This document shows positions 1 through 7,376 of a stretch of 44,681 nt of DNA, piece by piece. The DNA lies in the NCBI GenBank assembly GCA_036555065.1, contig DATBLZ010000053.1:1-44681 (forward strand). The letters run 5' to 3'. The notes beneath the pieces were generated by a model. It saw only the letters and a program-made list of their open reading frames with translations. It had not been told where the DNA came from and made no database searches. Position numbers and translations under genes: made by a program. Numbering within the stretch: position 1 is the first letter of the stretch; every line of letters begins with the position of its first letter. Source of the DNA: DATBLZ01 sp036555065 (GTDB taxonomy: Bacteria > Pseudomonadota > Gammaproteobacteria > Steroidobacterales > Rariloculaceae).

Positions 1-348
1 CGGCATCACGAAGCGCACGGCGGCCTCGGCCCCGAACGGATAAACCTCGCCAACCTCGGGCACGAGCAGCGCGTCGACGAGCCCTGTCTCCGCGACGAGC
101 TCGCGATCGTCTTCGAGCGTGCGCGGATAGGCCGCGTAGTCCTCGCCGGGACCGAACTGCGTGGGATTCACGAAGATGCTCACGACGACGCGGTCGGCGT
201 TGCCGGCCGCAAGCTCGACGAGGCTCGCATGCCCGCGGTGTAGGTTGCCCATCGTCGGCACGAGGGCGACGGTTTGATGCGCGCGGCGCCAGCTCTGGAC
301 GAGCTCGCGAATATGGCTCGCTGTGCGCGCGAGAACGACGTCCGACAA
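1..348 (-). CDS. panC: Pantoate--beta-alanine ligase, N-terminal part (partial)
   Basis: This enzyme joins pantoate to beta-alanine with ATP, the last step of cytosolic pantothenate synthesis. Only the first 116 residues of a family length near 280 are present; the rest lies before position 1. The nucleotide-binding HxGH signature is at residues 37-40 within PTMGNLHRGH, and the conserved block VSIFVNPTQFGP follows. The start is taken as the TTG at 348-346, preceded by a G-rich stretch. An in-frame TAA lies 18 bases upstream with no ATG or GTG in between, so TTG is the only reasonable choice. It sits 36 bp downstream of panB on the same strand and is probably cotranscribed with it. Function is certain by family; the start is inferred. 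Confidence 0.93.
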   Translation of the reverse strand, partial: MSDVVLARTASHIRELVQSWRRAHQTVALVPTMGNLHRGHASLVELAAGNADRVVVSIFVNPTQFGPGEDYAAYPRTLEDDRELVAETGLVDALLVPEVGEVYPFGAEAAVRFVMP

Positions 349-384
349 GCGCCCCCCGGTCGTAGCTTAAGCTCGGGGATTGTA

Positions 385-1215
385 TCAGGAGAAGCAATGC
401 TCCTTGGCCGGATACGTGTGCTCCTTGACCTCGGCGATGTAGCGCTTGACGGCCTCGAGCGGCGAGTCGACGCCGGCCATGAAATTCTTGACGAATCGCG
501 GCGTCGGCCCGAGCGTGATGCCGAGAAGATCGTAGAGCACGAGAATCTGCCCATCGACGTCGGGCCCGGCGCCGATACCGATCACGGGGGCCGCGACCGC
601 GCGGCTGATGCTGCGTCCGACCTCGTTCGGCACGCACTCGAGCAGCACGACGTCGGCGCCCGCGCTCTCGAGCGCTTTCGCATCCGCGAGCATCTTGGCC
701 GCGACGGCGCTGTCGCGGCCTTGCACCTTGAACCCGCCGATCTTGTGCACCGATTGCGGCTTCAACCCCAGGTGTGCGCACACGGGAATATCGTGCTTCG
801 CAAGATACTCGACGACGGCAAGCTGCCCCTGCCCGCTTTCGAGCTTGACCATCATCGCGCCCCCTTCCTGCATGAGCCGCACGGCGTTGTCGAGGGCCTG
901 CTCGGGCGTCGTGTAGCTCATGAACGGCATATCCGCGATCAAGAATGCATGCACAAGCCCGCGCGCGACGCTGCGCGTGTGATAAATGACGTCTGTGGTC
1001 GTGACCGGCACGGTCGTGTCGTGACCCTGGATTACCATGCCGAGCGAATCGCCGACGAGGACGACGTCGACGCCGGCAATGTCGACGAGCTGCGCAAAGC
1101 TCGCGTCGTAAGCCGTCACGCATGCGATGGGCTTGCGCTCCCGCTTCATCTCGCGCAGCGTCGATACGTTGATAGGCGGCGAAGCCATGTCGCGCTGCTG
1201 AAGTTGTTTGTACAT
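385..1215 (-). CDS. panB: 3-methyl-2-oxobutanoate hydroxymethyltransferase (ketopantoate hydroxymethyltransferase)
   Basis: PanB transfers a hydroxymethyl group from methylene-tetrahydrofolate to alpha-ketoisovalerate, giving ketopantoate, the first committed step toward pantothenate and CoA. The 276-residue product has the usual length. It carries the metal-binding VGDSLG block (residues 54-59), the HLGLKPQS region (148-155) and the catalytic glutamate in LLECVP (E193). The ATG at 1215 is confirmed by a perfect AAAGGAG ribosome site six bases upstream, so an internal Met at residue 10 is not needed. The gene lies 11 bp after the deoxynucleoside kinase, whose stop codon overlaps this ribosome site, and 36 bp before panC. 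The three look like one transcription unit. Confidence 0.97.
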   Translation of the reverse strand: MYKQLQQRDMASPPINVSTLREMKRERKPIACVTAYDASFAQLVDIAGVDVVLVGDSLGMVIQGHDTTVPVTTTDVIYHTRSVARGLVHAFLIADMPFMSYTTPEQALDNAVRLMQEGGAMMVKLESGQGQLAVVEYLAKHDIPVCAHLGLKPQSVHKIGGFKVQGRDSAVAAKMLADAKALESAGADVVLLECVPNEVGRSISRAVAAPVIGIGAGPDVDGQILVLYDLLGITLGPTPRFVKNFMAGVDSPLEAVKRYIAEVKEHTYPAKEHCFS

Positions 1216-1226
1216 GCGATGCTCCT

Positions 1227-1901
1227 TTACGCGAGCGCGACCGCGGCGGGGTTGAAGAAATGCCGGCCGCGCTTGACGCGCGCGATCGTGCGCAGGAGCT
1301 CTTGGTAATCGCTCTCGCGATGAATCGGGTCGATCGAGGCGGCGTTCACGATCAAGAGAGGCGCGCCCTCATAGTCGTAGAAGAAGCGCGCATACGCTTC
1401 ACCCAAGCGCTCGAGATAATCGAGATCCATGAACTGCTCGTACGGCGCGCCGCGCGCCGCAACGCGCCGCATGAGCACATGCGCAGGCGCCTGCAAATAG
1501 ATCACGAGGTCGGGCTTCGGCGCGTCGAGATCGAGCGTTGCGGCGACTTCCTCGTAGAGGCGCAGCTCGCTCGCATCGAGATTGAGCTCCGCGAACAACC
1601 GATCCTTGTCGATGAGAAAATCCGCGACGCGCACGGGAGCGAACATATCCGCCTGACGCAGTTGCTCCATCTGCCGCGCTCGTTGCAGAAGAAAGAACAG
1701 CTGCGTCGGCAATGCCGCATAGCGGCGGTTGCGATAGAAGCGCTCGAGGAACGGATTCTCCTCCGCGCGCTCGAGAATCAGCTCGCTCGACAACGTCTCG
1801 GCGAGGCGCTTCGCGAGGCTCGTCTTGCCGACGCCGATCGGGCCTTCGACGACGACGTAGCGTAGCTCGCCGAGATCGATGCCTTCTTGCTGACCATCCA
1901 T
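1227..1901 (-). CDS. Deoxynucleoside kinase family protein (dGK/dAK-like)
   Basis: This 224-residue protein belongs to the P-loop deoxynucleoside kinase family, which phosphorylates deoxyadenosine/deoxyguanosine-type nucleosides for salvage. The Walker A motif is GPIGVGKTS at residues 20-28. The substrate-side ERAEENPFLERFY block, the DKDRLFAELNL region and the ATP lid around RRVAARG are visible. The exact nucleoside preference cannot be read from the sequence. In many gammaproteobacteria this kinase sits beside or fused to FolK (HPPK) in the pcnB-folK-panB-panC cluster. Here no FolK domain or gene is present and a REP element occupies the pcnB side. The ATG at 1901 is the natural start. The stop abuts the panB ribosome site. 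Confidence 0.88.
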   Translation of the reverse strand: MDGQQEGIDLGELRYVVVEGPIGVGKTSLAKRLAETLSSELILERAEENPFLERFYRNRRYAALPTQLFFLLQRARQMEQLRQADMFAPVRVADFLIDKDRLFAELNLDASELRLYEEVAATLDLDAPKPDLVIYLQAPAHVLMRRVAARGAPYEQFMDLDYLERLGEAYARFFYDYEGAPLLIVNAASIDPIHRESDYQELLRTIARVKRGRHFFNPAAVALA

Positions 1902-1903
1902 AG

Positions 1904-1948
1904 GTGTGGGAGCGCCTTTGCGCCTGTGGGAGCGACTTCAGTCGCGAC
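1904..1948. repeat. REP palindromic element with adjacent half copy
   Basis: A 23-bp palindrome at 1926-1948 starts GTGGGAGCG and ends CGCGAC. It is preceded at 1906-1914 by a second GTGGGAGCG half copy. The same unit recurs at 17531, 22094 and 42370. It fills the short gap between pcnB and the kinase gene, where folK is found in many relatives. Confidence 0.85.
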
Positions 1949-1951
1949 ATT

Positions 1952-3283
1952 CTAGCCGACGGCGTTCCCTCGCGGCCTTCGCCGCCGGCGCCGCCGGCGT
2001 GGACGGCGATCGTCGGCCGGGCCGAATGAATCCCGCTGCTGGTCGGGCGAAAGCCGCTGGACTTCGGTCCACCAATCCGCGAGCTCTTGCGGCGCTTCGC
2101 CGCACGCTACGCGCAGCACCAGAAAGTCATAGGCGGCGCGAAAGCGCTTGTGCTCGAGCAGGCGGGCGCCGCGTATGCCATGGCGCTGCTCGAAGCGGCG
2201 CTGAAGCATGAGCATCTCGACCATCGGCGCGCTGAAACGTTTGGGTAACGACGTCCGCACGGCTTGCTCGTGCACGATGCGATGGCATGCCTCGGCCATG
2301 GCATCGTGCTCGTTGCCGCCGGTCTGCGGCAGCAGCTCGGCCGTCAGCGCCTTGATCGCCGGCCACAAGAGGACGGCATACAGGAAGGTCGGCGTGATCG
2401 GCTTGTCCTCGGCGACGCGCCGATCGGTGTTCGCTAGCCCCGCGCGAATCAACGCGCGCGCGTGTCCGCCCTGCTCGCCGGCGAGCACGGCCGCAGTCGA
2501 CGGAAAGAGATGGCCGACAAGGTGGTACTGCTCGAGCAGCTCGAAGCTGCGTAAGCCGTGGCCGGCCTGGAAAAGCTTGAGCACCTCCTCGAAGAGGCGC
2601 GCTGCCGGTACATCGCGTATGTGCGCGCTGAGCGCCAGGATAGGCTCGGCCGTATCCGGCGCGATCGTGAACCCCAACTTCGCCGCGAAGCGAACCGCGC
2701 GCAGCATGCGCACGGGGTCCTCGCGGTAGCGGCGCTCGGGATCGCCGATGAGCCGCAACGTGCGCGTGCGGATGTCCTCGAAGCCGGTCGTGAAGTCCCA
2801 AACGCTGAAATCCGCGATGTTGTAGTAGAGCGCGTTGACGGTGAAATCGCGGCGCCAAATGTCTTCTTCGATCGTGCCGTACACGTTGTCGCGGAGGATC
2901 CGGCCGCTCTCGCTGTGCACGCGGTCGTCAGCTCCGTTATCCGGGTCGTCGTTCGTGGCCGCGCGAAACGTCGCAACTTCGACGATGTCGCGGCCGAAAC
3001 GCACGTGCGCGAGCCGAAAACGCCGGCCGATGAGGCGCGCATTGCGGAAGAGCTGCTTGATTTGCTCGGGGTGCGCGTCGGTGACGACGTCGAAATCCTT
3101 GGGATGCCGGCCGAGCAAGAGGTCGCGAACTCCGCCGCCGACGAGAAAACCCGCGAAGCCCGCGTTCTTGAGCCGGTAGAGCACCTTCAGAGAGTTTTCG
3201 GAGATGTTCTGCCGACTGATGCCGTGCTCGGCGCGCGGAACGATCGTTGGGCCGGAACGTGACGGCGGGTCCGTGTGCGTCAA
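1952..3283 (-). CDS. pcnB: Poly(A) polymerase I
   Basis: PcnB adds 3' poly(A) tails to RNA and promotes its decay. The nucleotidyltransferase core begins with LVGGGVRDLLLG (residues 47-58), followed by the catalytic DxD pair in DFDVVTD (D63, D65). The RNA/head domain and the PcnB-specific C-terminal region follow. The tail is arginine-rich (RPRRRRRRRRPRG), which fits RNA binding. The start is uncertain. The frame stays open to a GTG at 3358, but an extended -10 (TGTTATGAT) at 3336-3328 would place that GTG upstream of transcription, so I chose the TTG at 3283, which gives a family-like leader before IVPRAEHGIS. No strong ribosome site precedes it. The promoter region is shared with the facing tRNA-Glu. 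Confidence 0.93.
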   Translation of the reverse strand: MTHTDPPSRSGPTIVPRAEHGISRQNISENSLKVLYRLKNAGFAGFLVGGGVRDLLLGRHPKDFDVVTDAHPEQIKQLFRNARLIGRRFRLAHVRFGRDIVEVATFRAATNDDPDNGADDRVHSESGRILRDNVYGTIEEDIWRRDFTVNALYYNIADFSVWDFTTGFEDIRTRTLRLIGDPERRYREDPVRMLRAVRFAAKLGFTIAPDTAEPILALSAHIRDVPAARLFEEVLKLFQAGHGLRSFELLEQYHLVGHLFPSTAAVLAGEQGGHARALIRAGLANTDRRVAEDKPITPTFLYAVLLWPAIKALTAELLPQTGGNEHDAMAEACHRIVHEQAVRTSLPKRFSAPMVEMLMLQRRFEQRHGIRGARLLEHKRFRAAYDFLVLRVACGEAPQELADWWTEVQRLSPDQQRDSFGPADDRRPRRRRRRRRPRGNAVG

Positions 3284-3305
3284 AAAGATACCGTGCGAGA
3301 TGGGT

Positions 3306-3333
3306 TTGAAGGGATTGTAAAGGCCGGTATCAT
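3306..3333 (+). promoter_or_regulatory. Sigma70-type promoter for tRNA-Glu, overlapping the pcnB -10
   Basis: TTGAAG (3306-3311), a 16-bp spacer and TATCAT (3328-3333) lie about 30 bp before the mature tRNA. A GC-rich discriminator (AACAGCCC) follows, as in stringently controlled stable-RNA promoters. On the other strand the same bases give TGTTATGAT, an extended -10 directed at pcnB, so the two -10 boxes are physically superimposed. Confidence 0.6.
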
Positions 3334-3362
3334 AACAGCCCTCGCGCCGCCCAAGCACTTGC

Positions 3363-3438
3363 GCTCCCTTCGTCTAGCGGTCTAGGACGTGGCCCTCTCA
3401 AGGCCAAAACACGGGTTCGATTCCCGTAGGGAGCGCCA
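3363..3438 (+). tRNA. tRNA-Glu (anticodon CTC)
   Basis: This is a 76-base cloverleaf. The acceptor strands are GCTCCCT (3363-3369) and AGGGAGC (3428-3434), with discriminator G and a genomically encoded CCA (3436-3438). The anticodon stem TGGCC/GGCCA closes the loop CTCTCAA, giving anticodon CTC, which reads GAG. The T-arm is CGGGTTCGATTCCCG. The sequence aligns throughout with enterobacterial tRNA-Glu. CTC is an extra isoacceptor beside the universal TTC, plausible in a GC-rich genome that uses GAG heavily. Confidence 0.97.
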
Positions 3439-3556
3439 CTCAAATCAACGAGTTGCAGCCTGCAGAACGGGCATAAGACGGCGGCGCCCTGAGCGCTCCG
3501 CCATGCGGAGTACAATCATTTCATAAGAACCACAACGGCCTCGCACGGAGGAAACC

Positions 3557-3721
3557 GTGAACAAACACCTGATGCTCGGCGCCTTGATGCTCATTGCCGC
3601 GCTCGCGACCATTTCAGCGCTGCAAGACGGCGCGACGGCGAGCCACGGCCTGCTCTTCACGGCGTTGAGCGCCTGCTTCTTCGCGTCGGATCGGTCGCTG
3701 TGGCCGCGCGAGAAACGTTAG
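3557..3721 (+). CDS. Small hydrophobic hypothetical protein (54 aa)
   Basis: I do not recognise a family. The ORF starts at GTG 3557 behind a very strong ribosome site (ACGGAGGAAACC) and encodes 54 residues. It has two hydrophobic stretches (about residues 5-21 and 31-43), separated by a short polar QDGATASH linker, and a basic tail (WPREKR). This suggests a small membrane hairpin. A -10-like TACAAT is at 3511-3516, directly after a small hairpin (3496-3510, stem CTCCGC/GCGGAG) that could also end the tRNA transcript. The gene converges on pgaD and overlaps its stop codon by four bases (3718-3721). A link to PNAG export is possible from position only. Confidence 0.6.
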   Translation: MNKHLMLGALMLIAALATISALQDGATASHGLLFTALSACFFASDRSLWPREKR

Positions 3722-4164
3722 TCGTCGATCGCGACAGGCCTTCCCGCCGCATCGAAGTCGAGCCGCACGCGGCGCGCCTGGCGCAGCGCCGGCAGCGTCG
3801 CGGGATCGACGCCGAAAAAGGCCGCAATCGCCTCATCCGCGACCGATCTCCCCAAGTGCCTCCGGTTTTGGCGGCGATACCGCACGCGATTGATCAGCGA
3901 CCACGCCGTCACGACGCAAAAGATCACGCCGATGATCACGCCATAGAAGAGGAGGATCGAGCCCAAGTCCTGCGCGCCGCCGGAGCGGATCATGATGTCG
4001 TACGCGAGCTCGAAGCCGAGCACCCACGCGAACAAGCTGATGAGCGGTACCCATAAATAGAGGTATAGGGCCCACATCGCCGCAGTCACGACGGTGTCAC
4101 GTGCGCGCTCGCGCGCCGTCAGCAGCTCGGGCGCCTGGATGATCTCTTTCTCGACGACGGCCAT
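3718..4164 (-). CDS. pgaD: PNAG biosynthesis protein PgaD
   Basis: PgaD is the small inner-membrane partner of the PgaC synthase and is required for poly-beta-1,6-N-acetylglucosamine polymerisation. In E. coli the PgaC-PgaD pair binds c-di-GMP allosterically. The 148-residue protein has two membrane spans (about residues 30-50 and 68-90) and a basic cytoplasmic segment (RVRYRRQNRR) after the second, matching the family layout. It starts at the base next to the pgaC stop codon, with no gap, and is the last gene of the pgaABCD operon. Its stop overlaps that of the facing 54-residue ORF. Sequence similarity within PgaD is generally low; the assignment rests on topology, size and position. Confidence 0.88.
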   Translation of the reverse strand: MAVVEKEIIQAPELLTARERARDTVVTAAMWALYLYLWVPLISLFAWVLGFELAYDIMIRSGGAQDLGSILLFYGVIIGVIFCVVTAWSLINRVRYRRQNRRHLGRSVADEAIAAFFGVDPATLPALRQARRVRLDFDAAGRPVAIDD

Positions 4165-5433
4165 CTAACCGCTCACTCCGGGCCGCACGCCGCGATCGGG
4201 GCTGACCCAAACGGCGCGCTTGCCGCGTTCCTTGGCGATCGCCTTCGGCACCGAGACGATCGTCGCCGTCGAGTGAATCATCCAATAGATCATCGGATAC
4301 CAAATCATCCAGTAGTAATACCGGCCGAGCGCGGGTTCGTAGCGCGAGTCGATCGCGAGGCTGATGCCGAATTGAATGAGACACGTGGCACCGAGAATGA
4401 CGCCCGTCCATCCGGGAAGCACGGTCGCGACGACGAACGGCGCCGGCATCGGAACGACGAGACCGAGCGCCCAGAGCAGGAATACGCCCGCGATCGTGTA
4501 CGCCCAGAATGTGCTGACGATGAGCTCGAGACCGACGATCCACATGCGCCGGCTCCGCCAGTGTAAGAGTTGCCGGAAGTAGCGGCGGAAGACCTCCACA
4601 CCCCCTTGCGCCCAACGCAGCCGCTGCCGCCACAAGCCCTTGAGGGTCTCGGGCATGAGAATCCAGCAGAGCGCGTTTGGCTCATAACGGATATCCCAGT
4701 GCGCGAGTTGGAGCCGCCAGCTCACGTCGATGTCCTCGGTGACCATGTCGGTGTTCCAGTAACCGACGTCGTGGAGAGCGGACTTTCGAAACGCAGCGAC
4801 GACGCCCGAGACTGTGAATACGCGGCCATAAATCCGTTGCGCACGCTTGATGAGCCCGATGATCGACGAGAACTCGCCGACCTGGATCTTGCCGAGCAAC
4901 GTCGTGCGATTGCGCACGCGCGGATTTCCCGTGACGGCGCCGACACGCGCGCCTTCGAGGAAGTGCCGCACGAGCCACCGCGTCGCGTGCCGATCGAGCA
5001 GCGCGTCGCCGTCGAGGCAAATGAGAATCTCGTGCCGCGCCGCGAGCGCGCCCATGCGCAGCCCCATCGCCTTGCCTTGGTTGCGCGCAAAATGAATCAC
5101 GCGCAGCCGCGGCTCGCGCGTGCCGAGCGCATCGAGCCGCGCGCCCGTGTCGTCGGTGCTCGCGTCGTTGATCGCGATGACCTCGAGCTCCGGGTAGTCC
5201 TGATCGAGCAGCGAGCGAATGGTCTCGTCGACGTTCGCGCCCTCGTTGTGGCAGGGAACGAGGAACGTGACGGCCGGCAAGTCCGCGAGCTGCGGAGGAT
5301 TGTCGGGTCGGCGGTGCTCGGCCTGCTCGCGATAGAAGAAGTAATACGCAGCACCCGTCGCCCATACGTACGACATGAACAACGGGTAGTAGAACGTGAA
5401 ATCGAAGAGCGCCTGTACGACCGCGACCGTCAT
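4165..5433 (-). CDS. pgaC: PNAG synthase, glycosyltransferase family 2
   Basis: PgaC is the processive inner-membrane glycosyltransferase that polymerises UDP-GlcNAc into PNAG. The GT2 signatures are in order: an Asp after the first strands (IND, D90), DGD (141-143), the TED acceptor base (232-234) and QRLRW (270-274). An N-terminal span lies at about residues 12-34 and C-terminal spans follow the catalytic domain. The start at ATG 5433 gives 422 residues, near the E. coli length, and overlaps the pgaB stop by four bases (ATGA), indicating translational coupling. The open frame extends upstream but that part lies inside pgaB. pgaD follows without a gap. Confidence 0.96.
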   Translation of the reverse strand: MTVAVVQALFDFTFYYPLFMSYVWATGAAYYFFYREQAEHRRPDNPPQLADLPAVTFLVPCHNEGANVDETIRSLLDQDYPELEVIAINDASTDDTGARLDALGTREPRLRVIHFARNQGKAMGLRMGALAARHEILICLDGDALLDRHATRWLVRHFLEGARVGAVTGNPRVRNRTTLLGKIQVGEFSSIIGLIKRAQRIYGRVFTVSGVVAAFRKSALHDVGYWNTDMVTEDIDVSWRLQLAHWDIRYEPNALCWILMPETLKGLWRQRLRWAQGGVEVFRRYFRQLLHWRSRRMWIVGLELIVSTFWAYTIAGVFLLWALGLVVPMPAPFVVATVLPGWTGVILGATCLIQFGISLAIDSRYEPALGRYYYWMIWYPMIYWMIHSTATIVSVPKAIAKERGKRAVWVSPDRGVRPGVSG

Positions 5434-7376
5434 CGGCGCAACCCCCGCGGGAACGACGCGATCGAAAGACCCTGGCGGAGCTCGCCGAGCTCGGGATGGT
5501 CCTGCACGTAATCGTCGGGGTAGTAGGCAAGATGGCGAATGCCGAGCGCCTGGAGCTCGCGCATCGTCTCCTTGAGCTCGCGCGTGGGTATCGGCTGACC
5601 CGTGCGCCAATCGACGGTTTGGAGCTCGAAGACCGTCTTCTGTGCGCCGGGGTCGTATGTGCGCGCGATCGCGGCGAGATCAGCGTAGAAGCGCTCGGCG
5701 TCTTCCGCCCCTTCGAGGCCCGGCATCGCCATGAGCGCAACGTAGTCGTACGCGCGTAGGTATGCGGTGTAGTCCTGCGCGAGATGCAGCGGCGCGTTGT
5801 GCGCGTCGAGCAGAGCCGGTGCAAACAGATTTCGCGCCGTCTTGATCGATGGCCGGTGCTCGCGCACGACGCCCGCGAGCTCCGCGCTGAGCTCCACTAG
5901 ACGGCGCGTGCGAAGCTCGGCCCATTGCGCGCGCAGAGCCGGATCATTCGCGAGGTCCGCGAGATCGAAGTCCGCGCCCAGCACGGCCTTGTAAGCCTCA
6001 AGCGCCGCGGGATTCGCGTCCTCGAGCGCGTTGAAGCGGCCATCGTCGTGAAACAGGATGCCGTCGAAGTTCGCGCGGATCGCAAGGTCGCGGTAGACAC
6101 CCGCGATCGCCTCGACGGCTTGCGGCACGAACGGCGAGAGACGCGGCTCCGAGTCGGGGTCGCGCGCGAGCCCGCCATTGACGGATTGCATGACGTACCA
6201 ATCGGGATCGAGCCCGGGACCCTCGAAGCTCAATAGCGGCAGCCACGCGTAGACCAACACGTTCGCGCGCGTCTTGAGCTGCCAAGCCACGCGGTTGAAA
6301 AGATCCGCCCGCATCGGCAGCAACGAGCTCTCGAAGTACAAAGCCTGAGCGCCCCCGTCGGCGTCCGGATCCGCATACGCCTGCAAGAAGACGTGCGTGA
6401 TCTCGAGCGCGCGAATTCGATCGAGCAGATGACCGAGGTTCCGTTCCTGCTCCGTGGGATCCTCGGCATAGATGTAGTCGAGATCCACCTGCGCCGCCCG
6501 CACGAGCGGCGGCGACGCGGGGTGCAGAAGCGCATAGGCGAGTGCCTCGACACCGGGATTCGCTTGAATCAGGTGACGCGAGAGCTCGTGGAGATTGCGC
6601 GCGTCGTTCGTGCCGTCGTCGAGCGTAAGGTCGACCGACATGCCGAGCTCGGCCGCGGTCGAATCCAACGTCGCATTGTGCGCGCCGTAGGGCCACGCAA
6701 TGACGCGCGGACGCTTGCCCGTGTGGCTTTCGATGAGTGCGGCACTTTGCGCGAGATCGCCGCGCACTCGCGCCGCGTAGTCGGCGCGGCTTTCGTAGAC
6801 GCCGTCCGCGTACGCGGCCGTCACTCCGGCCGGCTGTTGATTCCCCTGCGGGTTGCCCGGAATTCCGCGATGGAGCGCGTGCGAGTGCGAGGCGATCTCG
6901 ATACGCCCCGACGCGCTGAGCTCCGCGATCTCGTCCCAAGTGAGGAAATCGCGCCGCGTCAGCGTGCGGCCTGCCTGCTCCACACCCGCGTCGTTCTCGA
7001 TCCAATCCGTGACGATGCAGACGACAGCGGGATAGTCGAAGAGCTCGAGCAACGGGTACACGTGCGTGTAAACGCTCGCAAAGCCGTCGTCGAAAGTGAG
7101 GAGCACGGCTTTTTCTGGCAACGGCCGGATGCCCCGTTCGGCGGCGATGAGGTCGTCGATCGAAACGGGCGTGAAGCCGTTGACTCTGAGCCACGTGAAA
7201 TGATCGATGAGGTTCCGGGTCGAGATCGCGTATTGATCGCGGTCGAAATCGTCGCGCACCGCGTCGCGCACGTCGTGATAGGCGAGCACGTGGAACGGCT
7301 GAGGCAGAGCCGGCCCGGCGGCGCCGACGCTGCCGAGCCACAGCGATCCGAGCAGAGCGAGCAGAGCGCGGCTCAT
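5430..7376 (-). CDS. pgaB: PNAG N-deacetylase PgaB
   Basis: PgaB partly de-N-acetylates PNAG in the periplasm, which is needed for export through PgaA. The N-terminal carbohydrate esterase 4 domain carries TFDDGF (residues 94-99) and the metal histidines in SHSHALH (H164, H169, the same five-residue spacing as in E. coli). The C-terminal glycoside-hydrolase-like domain (about 310-640) is complete, giving 648 residues. The signal peptide (residues 1-20) ends in an Ala-rich peptidase I type site and contains no cysteine. The E. coli protein is a lipoprotein, so this one is probably soluble in the periplasm or held by partners. Both ends overlap neighbours by ATGA (pgaA stop, pgaC start). Confidence 0.96.
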   Translation of the reverse strand: MSRALLALLGSLWLGSVGAAGPALPQPFHVLAYHDVRDAVRDDFDRDQYAISTRNLIDHFTWLRVNGFTPVSIDDLIAAERGIRPLPEKAVLLTFDDGFASVYTHVYPLLELFDYPAVVCIVTDWIENDAGVEQAGRTLTRRDFLTWDEIAELSASGRIEIASHSHALHRGIPGNPQGNQQPAGVTAAYADGVYESRADYAARVRGDLAQSAALIESHTGKRPRVIAWPYGAHNATLDSTAAELGMSVDLTLDDGTNDARNLHELSRHLIQANPGVEALAYALLHPASPPLVRAAQVDLDYIYAEDPTEQERNLGHLLDRIRALEITHVFLQAYADPDADGGAQALYFESSLLPMRADLFNRVAWQLKTRANVLVYAWLPLLSFEGPGLDPDWYVMQSVNGGLARDPDSEPRLSPFVPQAVEAIAGVYRDLAIRANFDGILFHDDGRFNALEDANPAALEAYKAVLGADFDLADLANDPALRAQWAELRTRRLVELSAELAGVVREHRPSIKTARNLFAPALLDAHNAPLHLAQDYTAYLRAYDYVALMAMPGLEGAEDAERFYADLAAIARTYDPGAQKTVFELQTVDWRTGQPIPTRELKETMRELQALGIRHLAYYPDDYVQDHPELGELRQGLSIASFPRGLRR

